Shown: positions 1 to 8,607 of the stretch, piece after piece
Layout of the letters: each line of letters starts with the position of its first letter
Numbering within the stretch: position 1 is the stretch's first letter
DNA from: Shewanella cyperi
GTDB lineage: Bacteria > Pseudomonadota > Gammaproteobacteria > Enterobacterales > Shewanellaceae
Direction: 5' to 3'
Length of the DNA: 64,000 nucleotides
Assembly (NCBI RefSeq): GCF_017354985.1
Contig: NZ_CP071501.1
Coordinates: 2,003,501 to 2,067,500 of the forward strand
Notes under the pieces: generated by a model
What the model saw: only the letters and a program-made list of their open reading frames with translations
Told to the model about the DNA's origin: nothing
Database searches by the model: none
Program-made: the position numbers and the translations under genes

Positions 1-4
1 ACTA

Positions 5-751
5 TCACCTGGCAATTCTGGCGGTGCCAGCCAGTTGATTGAGGCCGGCAGCGTCTAATATGGTGATGTATTTACCTTTCACCTCAATTAAACCTGACTT
101 CTGGAAGCGCCCCAGCAAACGGCTGATGGTTTCGACCGTCAGTCCCAGATAGTTGCCTATATCACCGCGGGTCATGGTGAGCCTGAATTCCCGGGCGGAG
201 AAACCACGATTACCGTAGCGACGGGCCAGATTACTGATAAAAGCCGCCAGTCGTTCCTCGGCATTCTTCTTGCTGAGCAGCAGAATCATCTCCTGATCGC
301 TCATGATTTCATTGCTCATCAGGCGCATGATTTGCTGGCGCAACTTGGGCATGGTGCCGGACAGTTCATCCAGGGTATTGAAGGGGATCTCGCATACCAT
401 GGAGGTTTCCAGAGCCTGTGCAAAGCTTTGGTGGCTTTGACCATGGATCCCGTCAAAACCTATGACGTCACCGGCGAGGTGAAAGCCGGTGATTTGCTCA
501 TCACCTTGCTCTGTGATGGTGTAACTCTTCACGGTTCCGGAGCGAATGGCATACAAAGATTTCAGGGAATCACCGGACTGAAAAATTTGCTCACCCTTTT
601 GAATGGGCTTTTTGCGTTCAATGATGTTGTCCAACTGGTCCAACTCATTGGTATTCAACGTAAATGGAATACACAGAGTTCCCATGCTGCAGTCGTGACA
701 ATGTATGGTGCAACCTGCGTTTGCGGGGCGACGGCCTTTTGTTTGATCCAT
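5..751 (-). CDS. etrA: EtrA/FNR-type oxygen-sensing transcription regulator
   Basis: Cytoplasmic CRP/FNR-family regulator that in this family holds a [4Fe-4S] cluster under anoxia, dimerises and binds TTGAT-N4-ATCAA sites. The N-terminus has cysteines at 14, 18, 21 and 27 in the FNR pattern (ligand-type C18, C21, C27), a fourth ligand Cys sits in SMVCEIPF, and the C-terminal helix-turn-helix contains [16 protein letters not shown] with the Glu and Ser-Arg that read the FNR half-site. The sequence is near-identical to E. coli FNR over the last 100 residues. A TTG at 763 is also in frame, but the ATG at 751 gives the usual N-terminus and 248 residues. It lies 61 bp after the oxidase maturation genes, and an exact FNR box precedes ccoN at 8089. 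In Shewanella the homologue is called EtrA. Confidence 0.95.
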   Translation of the reverse strand: MDQTKGRRPANAGCTIHCHDCSMGTLCIPFTLNTNELDQLDNIIERKKPIQKGEQIFQSGDSLKSLYAIRSGTVKSYTITEQGDEQITGFHLAGDVIGFDGIHGQSHQSFAQALETSMVCEIPFNTLDELSGTMPKLRQQIMRLMSNEIMSDQEMILLLSKKNAEERLAAFISNLARRYGNRGFSAREFRLTMTRGDIGNYLGLTVETISRLLGRFQKSGLIEVKGKYITILDAAGLNQLAGTARIAR

Positions 752-812
752 TGCGATATTCAATCCCGAAACTGTCTGTTTAGCTTATGGTAAACCAATT
801 GTGTTTTCTGGG

Positions 813-1508
813 CTAGCCAAGCTGTGATAATCCAATATATAGGGTCTGTAGCCCGAAAACCATTAAAATAATACCGAAAATCAGCCTGATACTACGTTTT
901 TGTAGCCAGGATGACAGGCTGCTGGCAGCAAAGCCACTGCTTAACATCACCGGCAGTGTTCCCAAACCGAAAAACAGCATGATCAGCATGCCCTGAAGCG
1001 GATCTGCCGATGCAACCGACCAGGTAAGAGTGGAGTAAACCAGGCCACAGGGCAGCCAGCCCCAAATCATGCCGGCAAAGAAGGCTTTGCTGCGCCTGTT
1101 TATCGGTAATAGGGGGCGGGAAAGTGGCTGCAGCCAGCGCCAAAGCACCTTGCCGAGCTTTTCCAGACGCAGCAGGCCATGCCATATCCTGGCGATATAG
1201 AGCCCCAGCAGGATCATCATGGTGCCTGCCACAAGCCGCATCATCAGTAGAAAATGCTTTGCCTGCAGCAGGGTGTCCAAACCGGACACCAGGGCACCAC
1301 AAAGTAATCCTGCAAGGCTGTAACTGAAAATACGGCCGAAGTTATAGCTGAACAAAAATCCCAGCCTGTGGGCCAAATGATTTTCACCCGGTGCCGGCGC
1401 CGGGATTTGGGCTGAAAAAGCGCCGGTCAGACCGCCGCACATCCCAAGGCAATGACCACCGCCCATCAGGCCAACGAAGAAAGCGGCAGCAACTCCGTAC
1501 TCCATCAT
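813..1508 (-). CDS. TauE/SafE (UreH-like) membrane protein linked to cbb3 maturation
   Basis: Polytopic inner-membrane protein of 231 residues with about six hydrophobic segments. It begins with a glycine-rich GGGHCLGMCGGL motif typical of the UreH/TauE/DsbD-like transmembrane family, whose members often sit beside ccoS. Its ATG overlaps the ccoS stop codon in an ATGA arrangement, so it is translationally coupled to the cbb3 maturation genes. A role in copper or heme handling for the oxidase is inferred from position only; the two motif cysteines could be redox-active or bind metal. The substrate is unknown. Confidence 0.8.
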   Translation of the reverse strand: MMEYGVAAAFFVGLMGGGHCLGMCGGLTGAFSAQIPAPAPGENHLAHRLGFLFSYNFGRIFSYSLAGLLCGALVSGLDTLLQAKHFLLMMRLVAGTMMILLGLYIARIWHGLLRLEKLGKVLWRWLQPLSRPLLPINRRSKAFFAGMIWGWLPCGLVYSTLTWSVASADPLQGMLIMLFFGLGTLPVMLSSGFAASSLSSWLQKRSIRLIFGIILMVFGLQTLYIGLSQLG

Positions 1509-1687
1509 GGCTGCGGATCTTGCTCTTCAGCGGGCTTAACCTGCTTGGTATCTTCGTCAAACAAAATGGACAGGCTTTGGCGATCCAAATCGTCAAATTG
1601 TTCGGAGCGCACCGCCCAGAAAAACACCCCCACGGCTATCAAGACGAATAGCATGGCAATGGGGATCAACACGTAAATAATGCTCAT
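1505..1687 (-). CDS. ccoS: cbb3 oxidase maturation protein CcoS
   Basis: Sixty-residue single-span membrane protein. One hydrophobic helix (residues 3-24) is followed by a short acidic tail containing EQFDDLDRQSLSILFDED, which matches the FixS/CcoS family. CcoS is needed to insert heme and copper cofactors into the cbb3 oxidase. The start codon overlaps the ccoI stop by four bases and the stop overlaps the next gene in the same way, giving a tightly coupled ccoI-ccoS-tauE-like run. Confidence 0.92.
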   Translation of the reverse strand: MSIIYVLIPIAMLFVLIAVGVFFWAVRSEQFDDLDRQSLSILFDEDTKQVKPAEEQDPQP

Positions 1688-4071
1688 AGTTTGGTCCTGA
1701 GAAGGCGAAGGCTGTTGCTGACAACAATCAACGAACTGGCAGACATGCCAATGGCCGCCACGTAGGGCACGACATGCCCCGTTACCGCCAGGGGTAACAC
1801 CAACAGGTTGTAACCCAGCGCCCAGGCCAAATTCTGCCTGATAATGCGTCTGGTGCGTTTGGCTATTGCTACGGCCTGGGTAAAACGATGGAGATGATCG
1901 CCAAGTAATATCAAATCGGCGTTATTTTTGGCCAGGGCCGTGCCACTGCCCATGGCGACCGACACGTGGGCGGCGGCAAGCACAGGGGCGTCATTAATGC
2001 CATCGCCGAACATGGCCACCTTGTGGTGAGCTTGCAACTCACTGATGAGCGCAAGCTTGTCCGCAGGCTTCAAATTGGCGTGTACCTTTTCAATACCCAA
2101 GGACTCGGCAACCTCGAGTACGTGGCGGGAATTATCTCCGCTGGCAATGGCCAGCCCGAAACCCTCACGTTTAAGTTCATCAACCGTCTGCTTGGCGTCG
2201 GCTCTTAATTTATCTTCCAGGGCGTATGCAGCAATAAGCTTGCCGTCGCAACTGAGGTAAATCCACTGGCGCTTGGCATCGACTGGGGAGCAGTTACAAA
2301 AGGCTGCATTGCCTATTCTGAAGACCTTTTGCTCTATGACCCCCTCAATACCTTCACCCACGAAATGACGGATAGCGTTGGCTTTCAACGAGGATGAAAG
2401 GTAAGGGCTGAAGGCTTTGGCTATGGGATGCAAAGAGCCGTATTCCAGCGCCGCGGCAAATTCGAGAACCTCGGCTTCCGTATACTCATCAAAAAGCCTT
2501 ATCCCATCTATGGTGACATTGCCGTTGGTTAGGGTGCCTGTTTTGTCGAACAGCACGGTATCAATCTGGGGCAGCTTTTCAAAAACGCCGGGCGTGCGGC
2601 TGATGATCCCCAGGCGAGTAAACAGTCCGGTCGCACAAGTCACAGCCGTTGGGGTCGCCAGCGCCAATGCGCAGGGGCAGGTGGCGACCAGTACCGACAA
2701 TGTTATCCAGAACGCATCCTCCGGCGAGATGAAATAGTGCCAGATCAGGAAGGTGATGGTCGCGATGGTAAGTATGGTTGCCGAGAAGTACCTGGCCAGC
2801 TTGTCAGCCAATATGGCGATGGCGGGACGGCTGTTGGCCGCGAACTCCTGGAGTCGCATGATTTCTGCCACCAGTTGGTCTTGCCCAAGGGCGCTCACCT
2901 GAATTTCAAGAGGCTGTTCCAAATTTATGGTGCCGGCATACACCTGCTCAGCGGGTCTTTTGAGAACAGGGTGCTGCTCGCCGGTGAGCATGGCTTCATT
3001 CACACCGGATACCCCGCTTATCACCTTGCCGTCTGCGGCGATGGCTTCCCCGGGTTTAACAAGAATAATATCGTTCAGTACCAGACGTTTAGCAGGTATT
3101 TCCTCAGGCGTACCATTGGTTAACCGCACTGCGGTCAGGGGCACCAGTTTATGCAGGTTACTGGCGCTGACGGAGGCCTTGCGACGGGCACTTTGTTCAA
3201 AATAGCGACCTAACAGCAGGAAGAAAGTGAACATGGAAACGGATTCAAAGTACACCTCGCCTGTGCCTTGAATGGTTGCCACACAACTGGCGATATAGGC
3301 GCCGCAAATGGCAATCGACACCGACACGTCCATGTTCAGGCGACCGGACAGCAGTGCCCGCAGAGCACTGAAATAGAAGGGTTGGGCTGAGTAAAACACC
3401 ACAGGTGCCGCAAAAATCAGGCTCACCCAGCGGAAATAGTCACGAAATTCGGTTTCAAGATCGGTGAAGTAACCGGCGTAAAGGGCCAGTGCAAACATCA
3501 TCACCTGCATTGTGGCAAAACCCGCAAGGCCCAAACGAAGGAGAAAGCGGCGGCTGTTGCGACTGCTGGCCAGCTCTTCGGAATCAAGCTGGAATGGCGC
3601 CGCGTGGTAACCTATACGGTTGATCTCGTTAAGTATGTTACTGAGTTTAAGCTGATCTGGCAGCCATTTGATCAGGGCACGCTGGGTGGTTGAGTTGACC
3701 ATGGCCTGCTTTACACCCGGCATCTGCTTAAGCTTATGCTCAATCAGCCAGGCGCAGGCGGCGCAGCTAATCCCATCAACAGTGAGGGTAACTTCTTCCA
3801 GACCATTTTGGCTGTGAACAAAATCCTGTTGCACTTCGGGCAAATCGTAGGCGCTGAAGCCCTTGAGTGCTTCGGGGACCAGGGCCTGTTGACGACTGGC
3901 CGGTTCGGAGCGGTAACGGTAATAGCTGGTCAAGCCGGCATCCACAATTGCTTGCGCGACCGCCTGGCAGCCGGGGCAACACATGGGCCTGTGTTCACCA
4001 TCAATGAAGGTGGAAAAACTATCTACTGCGGCTATGGGTTCAGCACAATGGAAACACTGGGAAATGGCCAT
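1684..4071 (-). CDS. ccoI: CcoI/FixI copper-transporting P1B-type ATPase
   Basis: Heavy-metal P-type ATPase that exports copper across the inner membrane for cbb3 oxidase assembly. An N-terminal Cys-rich segment (CFHC, CCPGC) is followed by a heavy-metal-associated domain with GISCAAC. Then come the transmembrane CPC motif (ATCPCALALATP), the phosphorylation loop DKTGTLT and the hinge GDGINDAPVL. The order matches FixI-type ATPases. I chose ATG 4071 (MAISQCFHC, 795 residues), 5 bp after the ccoH stop; a TTG at 4089 is also in frame and would overlap ccoH by 13 bp. Confidence 0.93.
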   Translation of the reverse strand: MAISQCFHCAEPIAAVDSFSTFIDGEHRPMCCPGCQAVAQAIVDAGLTSYYRYRSEPASRQQALVPEALKGFSAYDLPEVQQDFVHSQNGLEEVTLTVDGISCAACAWLIEHKLKQMPGVKQAMVNSTTQRALIKWLPDQLKLSNILNEINRIGYHAAPFQLDSEELASSRNSRRFLLRLGLAGFATMQVMMFALALYAGYFTDLETEFRDYFRWVSLIFAAPVVFYSAQPFYFSALRALLSGRLNMDVSVSIAICGAYIASCVATIQGTGEVYFESVSMFTFFLLLGRYFEQSARRKASVSASNLHKLVPLTAVRLTNGTPEEIPAKRLVLNDIILVKPGEAIAADGKVISGVSGVNEAMLTGEQHPVLKRPAEQVYAGTINLEQPLEIQVSALGQDQLVAEIMRLQEFAANSRPAIAILADKLARYFSATILTIATITFLIWHYFISPEDAFWITLSVLVATCPCALALATPTAVTCATGLFTRLGIISRTPGVFEKLPQIDTVLFDKTGTLTNGNVTIDGIRLFDEYTEAEVLEFAAALEYGSLHPIAKAFSPYLSSSLKANAIRHFVGEGIEGVIEQKVFRIGNAAFCNCSPVDAKRQWIYLSCDGKLIAAYALEDKLRADAKQTVDELKREGFGLAIASGDNSRHVLEVAESLGIEKVHANLKPADKLALISELQAHHKVAMFGDGINDAPVLAAAHVSVAMGSGTALAKNNADLILLGDHLHRFTQAVAIAKRTRRIIRQNLAWALGYNLLVLPLAVTGHVVPYVAAIGMSASSLIVVSNSLRLLRTKL

Positions 4072-4076
4072 GGCAC

Positions 4077-4556
4077 TCAGTTCATCCAATGCAGTTTGCC
4101 ATCGCTCAGTTCAAGACGTTTTTGCAAACGCCATTTATTATCAAAGCTTTCGAGCCTGACTTCCCAGTTACCCGCCATGGGAACAGTGGGGACAATGCGG
4201 TAGGTGTGGGTCGCATCCTGGGTAGCAATCAGATTGAAATCGCGCTCTGCCAGGGTTGGGTGATAAAAAGCCACATTCAGCGCAGCGTCATAGGCCGGGC
4301 CGCCGTGTTGCACAATCAGCAGTTGATTATCTTGGAACTCAACGGAAAACTGCATTCCAAGCTGCTTGGCATATTGGATTTTGCTCAAATCCTGGTTGAT
4401 GGCTTTTCCTTGCTTGTAGTAGTCATCGGCGACCAGGGCATCCGAGTTGTCCATGGCTATTTTCAGGGTGGTAAAACTGCCAATCACTGCGCAGAGGGGA
4501 AGAAAGATCAGGAACCAGGGCCAGAACTGCTTATACCAGGCTTGCTGTGTGCTCAT
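4077..4556 (-). CDS. ccoH: FixH/CcoH family protein
   Basis: A 159-residue protein with an N-terminal membrane anchor (about residues 10-32, WPWFLIFLPLCAVIGSF) and a periplasmic domain containing ADDYYKQGKAINQ, the hallmark of the FixH/CcoH family. CcoH stabilises and assembles cbb3 oxidase. I placed the start at the ATG giving MSTQQAWYK; the longer reading frame upstream has a basic extension unlike the family. It follows the ccoP terminator and leads straight into ccoI. Confidence 0.88.
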   Translation of the reverse strand: MSTQQAWYKQFWPWFLIFLPLCAVIGSFTTLKIAMDNSDALVADDYYKQGKAINQDLSKIQYAKQLGMQFSVEFQDNQLLIVQHGGPAYDAALNVAFYHPTLAERDFNLIATQDATHTYRIVPTVPMAGNWEVRLESFDNKWRLQKRLELSDGKLHWMN

Positions 4557-4617
4557 ATTGAATTTCCGGGATCGAATGAGGCGCCATTTTAACGCCAATT
4601 GCATTGGGGATCACTTT

Positions 4618-4653
4618 AAAAAAAAGGCCCCGAAATGTACGAGGCCTTTTATT
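4618..4653 (-). terminator. Intrinsic terminator after ccoP
   Basis: A GC-rich hairpin (AAAAGGCC paired with GGCCTTTT across a loop of about 12 bases) is followed on the minus strand by a run of eight T residues. It lies between the ccoP stop and ccoH, so ccoNOQP and ccoHIS may be partly separate transcription units. Confidence 0.75.
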
Positions 4654-4667
4654 TCGAACGCTACATA

Positions 4668-5645
4668 TTACTTGTTTGACAAGCTGTAAACGTAAGCAGC
4701 GATCACGTGTACCTTTTCTTCACCCAACACGTCTTTCCAGGCTGGCATTACGCCGCTGCGACCGTGCTTGATGGTTTCTTCGATAACACCGCGGCTGCCG
4801 CCGTACAACCAGACGTCGTCGGTCAGGTCTGGCGCGCCCATGAACTTATTGCCTTTCTTGTCCATGCCGTGGCATGCAAAGCAACCTTTCATGAATGACG
4901 CCTGGCCTTGGGCTGCCAGGGCTGCATCGTGCTCGCGACCGTTCAGGCTGAAGACATATTCTGCCAAGCCTTTGATTTCGCTGTCATCGATAGGCAGACC
5001 ACCCTTGGGAGGCATCATACCCTTACGACCGTTCATGATGGTGGTCTTGATGGTGGCCAGATCGCCGCCATAGAGCCAATCGGTATCGGTCAGGTTAGGG
5101 AAGCCTTGTCCGCCGCGAGCGTCAGAGCCGTGGCACTGAGCGCAGTTTTGCAGGAACAGACGACGACCTACCTTGATGGCCTCTTCATTCTTGACCAGCT
5201 CTTCCAGTGGCGTCTCAGCATAGGCCTTGAACACGGGACCGAAGGTCTCGTTGGCATGCTTGACTTCCATGTCGTACTGAACCCAGCGACCTTCATTGAT
5301 GGCGGCTTCAGTAGCGGCTTTGGAATCGGCCTTGATACCCTGTTCGGTACCAATGCTCTGGTTGGAACTGCTCCAGCCCAGCAGGCCTTTGTAGTTACCC
5401 AAACCTGGGTACAGTGCCAAATAAACCACACCAAACACGATAGTGATGTAGAACATATAACTCCACCACTTTGGCAGTGGGTTATTGATCTCTTCAATAC
5501 CGTCGAAGCTGTGGCCCATTGATTCGCCTTCTTTGATGTCCGGCGTAGTGTTCTTGGAACAGATACGCAGCAACACAAAACATCCGACGATCACAACAAT
5601 GGTGAGTACGGTGATCCACATACTCCAGAAGCTACTCATTAACAT
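4668..5645 (-). CDS. ccoP: cbb3 cytochrome c oxidase subunit III (diheme) CcoP
   Basis: Membrane-anchored diheme c-type cytochrome that passes electrons from periplasmic cytochromes to CcoO/CcoN. Two N-terminal hydrophobic helices (about residues 7-27 and 62-80) precede two cytochrome c domains with CAQCHG and CFACHG heme-binding motifs. The length, 325 residues, is usual for the family. The ATG at 5645 shares one base with the ccoQ TAA stop (TAATG) and has an AGGAG ten bases upstream, so I prefer it to the ATG two codons later. Confidence 0.95.
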   Translation of the reverse strand: MLMSSFWSMWITVLTIVVIVGCFVLLRICSKNTTPDIKEGESMGHSFDGIEEINNPLPKWWSYMFYITIVFGVVYLALYPGLGNYKGLLGWSSSNQSIGTEQGIKADSKAATEAAINEGRWVQYDMEVKHANETFGPVFKAYAETPLEELVKNEEAIKVGRRLFLQNCAQCHGSDARGGQGFPNLTDTDWLYGGDLATIKTTIMNGRKGMMPPKGGLPIDDSEIKGLAEYVFSLNGREHDAALAAQGQASFMKGCFACHGMDKKGNKFMGAPDLTDDVWLYGGSRGVIEETIKHGRSGVMPAWKDVLGEEKVHVIAAYVYSLSNK

Positions 5646-5818
5646 TAGTTTTGCTCTCCTGAGTCCTTCATAGACTTGGTTTCCTCATCGGAAAACACAA
5701 GATTAGCTGCCTCGTCAAATTGCTTCTTGCGACGGGAGCTGTATGCCCAAGCAAATATACCGACGAAGGTCAGCATTACAACGATTGTGACAATTCCCTG
5801 TAATGTGCCGTAATCCAT
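5645..5818 (-). CDS. ccoQ: cbb3 oxidase small subunit CcoQ
   Basis: A 57-residue single-span protein read directly from the sequence: it begins MDYGTLQG, has one hydrophobic helix (about residues 8-26), then SSRRKKQFDEAANLVF and an acidic tail. This is the CcoQ/FixQ pattern of a short helix, a basic stop-transfer and the FDEAANLVF segment. It sits between ccoO and ccoP in the canonical order and its stop overlaps the ccoP start. CcoQ stabilises the cbb3 complex. Confidence 0.92.
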   Translation of the reverse strand: MDYGTLQGIVTIVVMLTFVGIFAWAYSSRRKKQFDEAANLVFSDEETKSMKDSGEQN

Positions 5819-5830
5819 ATAGTTGCCTCC

Positions 5831-6436
5831 TTATTTGAGTGCGTGACCCAAGGATTGCAGATAGGCAATAAGTGCCTGCAGCTCTGTTTTCCCTTCGACG
5901 GCCTTTTGGGCACCCGAAATGTCCTGGTCGGTGTATGGCACACCAAAACCACGCATTACTTCCATCTTCTTGGCGGTGTATTCACCTGTCAGGGTGTTTT
6001 TACCGAGCCAAGGGAAGGCAGGCATGTTGGATTGAGGTACCACGGCACGTGGGTCAGTCAGGTGAACTTCGTGCCACTTGTCGCTATAACGACCACCAAC
6101 GCGGGCCAGATCAGGACCTGTACGCTTGGAGCCCCACAGGAAGGGGTGTTCCCAAACGGATTCACCGGCAACTGAGTAGTGACCATAACGTTCGGTTTCG
6201 GCACGCAAAGGACGGATCATCTGGCTGTGACAGTTGTTACAACCTTCACGGATGTAGATGTCACGGCCTTCCAGTTCCAGTGCAGTATAAGGACGCAGAC
6301 CGGCAACGGGTTCGGTGGTGTCTTTTTGGAACAGCAGTGGGGTAATCTGTACCAGACCGCCGATACTGATGGCGATAACGGTGAAGATACCCAGCAAACC
6401 AATGTTCTTCTCGACTATTTCATGATTGAATTTCAT
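5831..6436 (-). CDS. ccoO: cbb3 cytochrome c oxidase subunit II (monoheme) CcoO
   Basis: Monoheme membrane-anchored cytochrome c of the cbb3 oxidase, 201 residues. One N-terminal helix (about 12-32) is followed by a periplasmic domain with the heme motif CNNCHSQ and the conserved [16 protein letters not shown] context. An AGGAG lies eight bases before the ATG. It is second in the ccoNOQP order, 12 bp after ccoN. Confidence 0.96.
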   Translation of the reverse strand: MKFNHEIVEKNIGLLGIFTVIAISIGGLVQITPLLFQKDTTEPVAGLRPYTALELEGRDIYIREGCNNCHSQMIRPLRAETERYGHYSVAGESVWEHPFLWGSKRTGPDLARVGGRYSDKWHEVHLTDPRAVVPQSNMPAFPWLGKNTLTGEYTAKKMEVMRGFGVPYTDQDISGAQKAVEGKTELQALIAYLQSLGHALK

Positions 6437-6448
6437 CGGGTCTACTCC

Positions 6449-7885
6449 TTACGCGGCCTTGGCTTCAGCCAGGGCTGGCAGTGAATCTTTCGGGGCCTTC
6501 ACGGTGCGGTACACGTTGTAAGCCATGATCAGCATACCGGCGACGAAGAAACAGCCACCCAGGAAGCGAACGAAGTAGAAGGGGTAAGATGCCTGCAGAC
6601 CTTCAACGAAGCTGTAGGTCAGGGTGCCGTCAGAGTTAACTGCACGCCACATCAGACCCTGCATTACACCGGAGATCCACATGGAAACGATGTACAGTAC
6701 TGTACCTATGGTCGCCAACCAGAAATGGGTGTTAACCAGGGTAGTGGAGTACATGCGGCCGTGGCCGAACAGCACAGGGATCAGGTGATACAGAGAACCG
6801 ATAGACACCATGGCAACCCAACCCAGAGCGCCTGAGTGAACGTGACCCACGGTCCAGTCGGTGTAGTGAGACAGGGCGTTAACTGTCTTGATCGCCATCA
6901 TCGGGCCTTCGAAGGTAGACATACCGTAGAAGGACAGAGACACCACCAGGAAGCGCAGAACCGGATCGGTACGCAGTTTATGCCATGCGCCTGACAGGGT
7001 CATGATACCGTTGATCATGCCGCCCCATGAAGGTGCAAACAGGATCAGAGACATCACCATACCCAGAGACTGAGTCCAGTCGGGCAGGGCAGTGTAATGC
7101 AGGTGGTGTGGACCGGCCCAAATGTACAGGGCAATCAGTGCCCAGAAGTGCACAATGGACAGACGATATGAGTAAACTGGACGACCTGCTTGCTTGGGAA
7201 CGAAGTAGTACATCATACCCAGGAAGCCTGCTGTCAGCAGGAAGCCTACCGCGTTATGACCGTACCACCATTGCACCATGGCATCCACGGCACCACTGTA
7301 CAGAGAGTAGGATTTCCACAAACTGACAGGCACTGCCATAGAGTTAACTATGTGCAACACGGCGACTGTAATAATGAAACCACCAAAGAACCAGTTGGCC
7401 ACGTAAATGTGGGAAGTGGTTCGCTTGATGATGGTGCCGAAGAACACTATTGCATAGGAAACCCATACAACGGCAATGGCGATATCAATAGGCCATTCCA
7501 GCTCAGCGTATTCTTTACTGGTGGTAATACCCAGTGGCAGCGTAATTACGGCTGACAGGATAATGGCTTGCCAGCCCCAGAACGTGAATGCAGCCAATTT
7601 GGGCGCAAACAGACGGGTCTGACAGGTGCGTTGAACGACATAGTAGGAGGTGGCGAAAAGGGCTGATGTGCCGAACGCGAAAATCACCGCATTGGTGTGC
7701 AGTGGTCTCAGGCGACTAAAAGTCAACCAAGGAGTTTCGAAGTTCAGTTGTGGCCAGATTAACTGAGCCGCAATAAGTACACCTAATGACATACCAATGA
7801 TGCCCCACATTACTGTGGTCAGAGCAAATTGGCGGACAACGGTGTAATTGTAATCAGCGCCGGTAGGCTGGGAATGGTTCATCAT
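6449..7885 (-). CDS. ccoN: cbb3 cytochrome c oxidase catalytic subunit I CcoN
   Basis: Catalytic heme-copper subunit (type C) that reduces O2 to water at high affinity using heme b, heme b3 and CuB. The 478-residue protein has about 12 membrane helices and the family-specific histidine-bearing segments [21 protein letters not shown] and [14 protein letters not shown]. The ATG has GGAA five bases upstream. The first gene of a minus-strand operon, it is preceded by FNR-like sites at 8047 and 8089. Confidence 0.97.
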   Translation of the reverse strand: MMNHSQPTGADYNYTVVRQFALTTVMWGIIGMSLGVLIAAQLIWPQLNFETPWLTFSRLRPLHTNAVIFAFGTSALFATSYYVVQRTCQTRLFAPKLAAFTFWGWQAIILSAVITLPLGITTSKEYAELEWPIDIAIAVVWVSYAIVFFGTIIKRTTSHIYVANWFFGGFIITVAVLHIVNSMAVPVSLWKSYSLYSGAVDAMVQWWYGHNAVGFLLTAGFLGMMYYFVPKQAGRPVYSYRLSIVHFWALIALYIWAGPHHLHYTALPDWTQSLGMVMSLILFAPSWGGMINGIMTLSGAWHKLRTDPVLRFLVVSLSFYGMSTFEGPMMAIKTVNALSHYTDWTVGHVHSGALGWVAMVSIGSLYHLIPVLFGHGRMYSTTLVNTHFWLATIGTVLYIVSMWISGVMQGLMWRAVNSDGTLTYSFVEGLQASYPFYFVRFLGGCFFVAGMLIMAYNVYRTVKAPKDSLPALAEAKAA

Positions 7886-8046
7886 ATTGCTTCCACTGCT
7901 TATTACTTTTACTTGTAGTTTGAGTAAAGCGAGCGCTTTACCTGTTTAAATGACGCGCTAAATTGGCTTCCCTACGGAAGTTGCCTTAGGCAGTCAATGC
8001 CTTTGCCTGCACTTTTGTAACCAAATGCAAGCAATCGCAATGATAC

Positions 8047-8060
8047 TTGAGCCAAGTCAA
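8047..8060. promoter_or_regulatory. Degenerate FNR-like site upstream of ccoN
   Basis: TTGAG-CCAA-GTCAA matches the FNR consensus TTGAT-N4-ATCAA at eight of ten positions. It lies 42 bp, or four helical turns, from the exact box at 8089, between that box and ccoN. Confidence 0.45.
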
Positions 8061-8088
8061 AAAAGATACCGGATGGGGCCGGCGTTTA

Positions 8089-8102
8089 TTGATCCAGATC
8101 AA
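8089..8102. promoter_or_regulatory. Exact FNR/EtrA box between ccoN and the divergent lipoprotein gene
   Basis: TTGAT-CCAG-ATCAA is a perfect match to the FNR consensus. It lies 204 bp upstream of the ccoN ATG and 47 bp before the GTG of the divergent lipoprotein gene, and could serve either direction. The etrA gene itself ends the oxidase cluster. Confidence 0.8.
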
Positions 8103-8148
8103 TCGCCGCAATAGAATGTTAACTTCTTGCAGCATAAGGTGAATTAGT

Positions 8149-8607
8149 GTGATAGGAAGTACGTTTTTCAGGGTGATCAGCGTCACAGTTTGCGCATTTT
8201 GTCTGAGTGCGTGCGATTTGAGCGACAAATCCGCACCAATGACCATATCTGATGCAAGTTTATGCGATTTTTACCAAGGTCCATGTGGCATAGATTCACC
8301 GGATGGACAAGTTACAGTATCCCTGACTCCCGCGGGCGCTCCGAGTGAAAAGCCTTTGAATTTCATGATAGAAACTCCAGTTGCTGTGAGGAAGATCACG
8401 GCCAGGCTGGAGGGAAGAGACATGTTTATGGGCATTATCCCCCTCAAACTCGAAAAGTCAGGCGAAAAGCGCTATCAAGCCAATGCCGTCTATGGTTCCT
8501 GCAGCAGTGGTTACATGGTGTGGCGTTTGTTTCTCAATCTTGAAACTGACGCGGGGCGACAGCAAATTCTCTGGGTGGACTTTCGCGCCGATGCGCCGGC
8601 TCAATAG
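8149..8607 (+). CDS. Putative periplasmic lipoprotein divergent from ccoN
   Basis: A 152-residue protein of unknown function with a lipoprotein signal peptide (hydrophobic residues 7-18, lipobox LSAC with Cys21 as the acylated residue). The mature part has a Cys pair (LCDFYQGPCG), a GRDMFMG segment and a later SCSSGYMVW, an arrangement I recall from small oxidase- or copper-linked lipoproteins and loosely reminiscent of FixH/YtkA-like domains. The GTG start follows AAGGTGA. It shares the FNR-box control region with ccoN and overlaps the end of the next, opposing gene by 7 bp. Copper ligation by Cys, Met and His residues is inference. Confidence 0.75.
   Translation: MIGSTFFRVISVTVCAFCLSACDLSDKSAPMTISDASLCDFYQGPCGIDSPDGQVTVSLTPAGAPSEKPLNFMIETPVAVRKITARLEGRDMFMGIIPLKLEKSGEKRYQANAVYGSCSSGYMVWRLFLNLETDAGRQQILWVDFRADAPAQ
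8172..8187. promoter_or_regulatory. Possible CRP site inside the start of the lipoprotein gene
   Basis: GGTGA-TCAGCG-TCACA differs from the CRP core TGTGA-N6-TCACA at one of ten positions. It lies about 290 bp upstream of ccoN, within the lipoprotein signal-peptide coding region, so it may be coincidental. Confidence 0.3.

Noticed and set aside
8601..8607. Overlapping convergent gene ends (also 34759-34765)
   Set aside because: Seven-base tail-to-tail overlaps are common in dense bacterial genomes and do not suggest a frame error.
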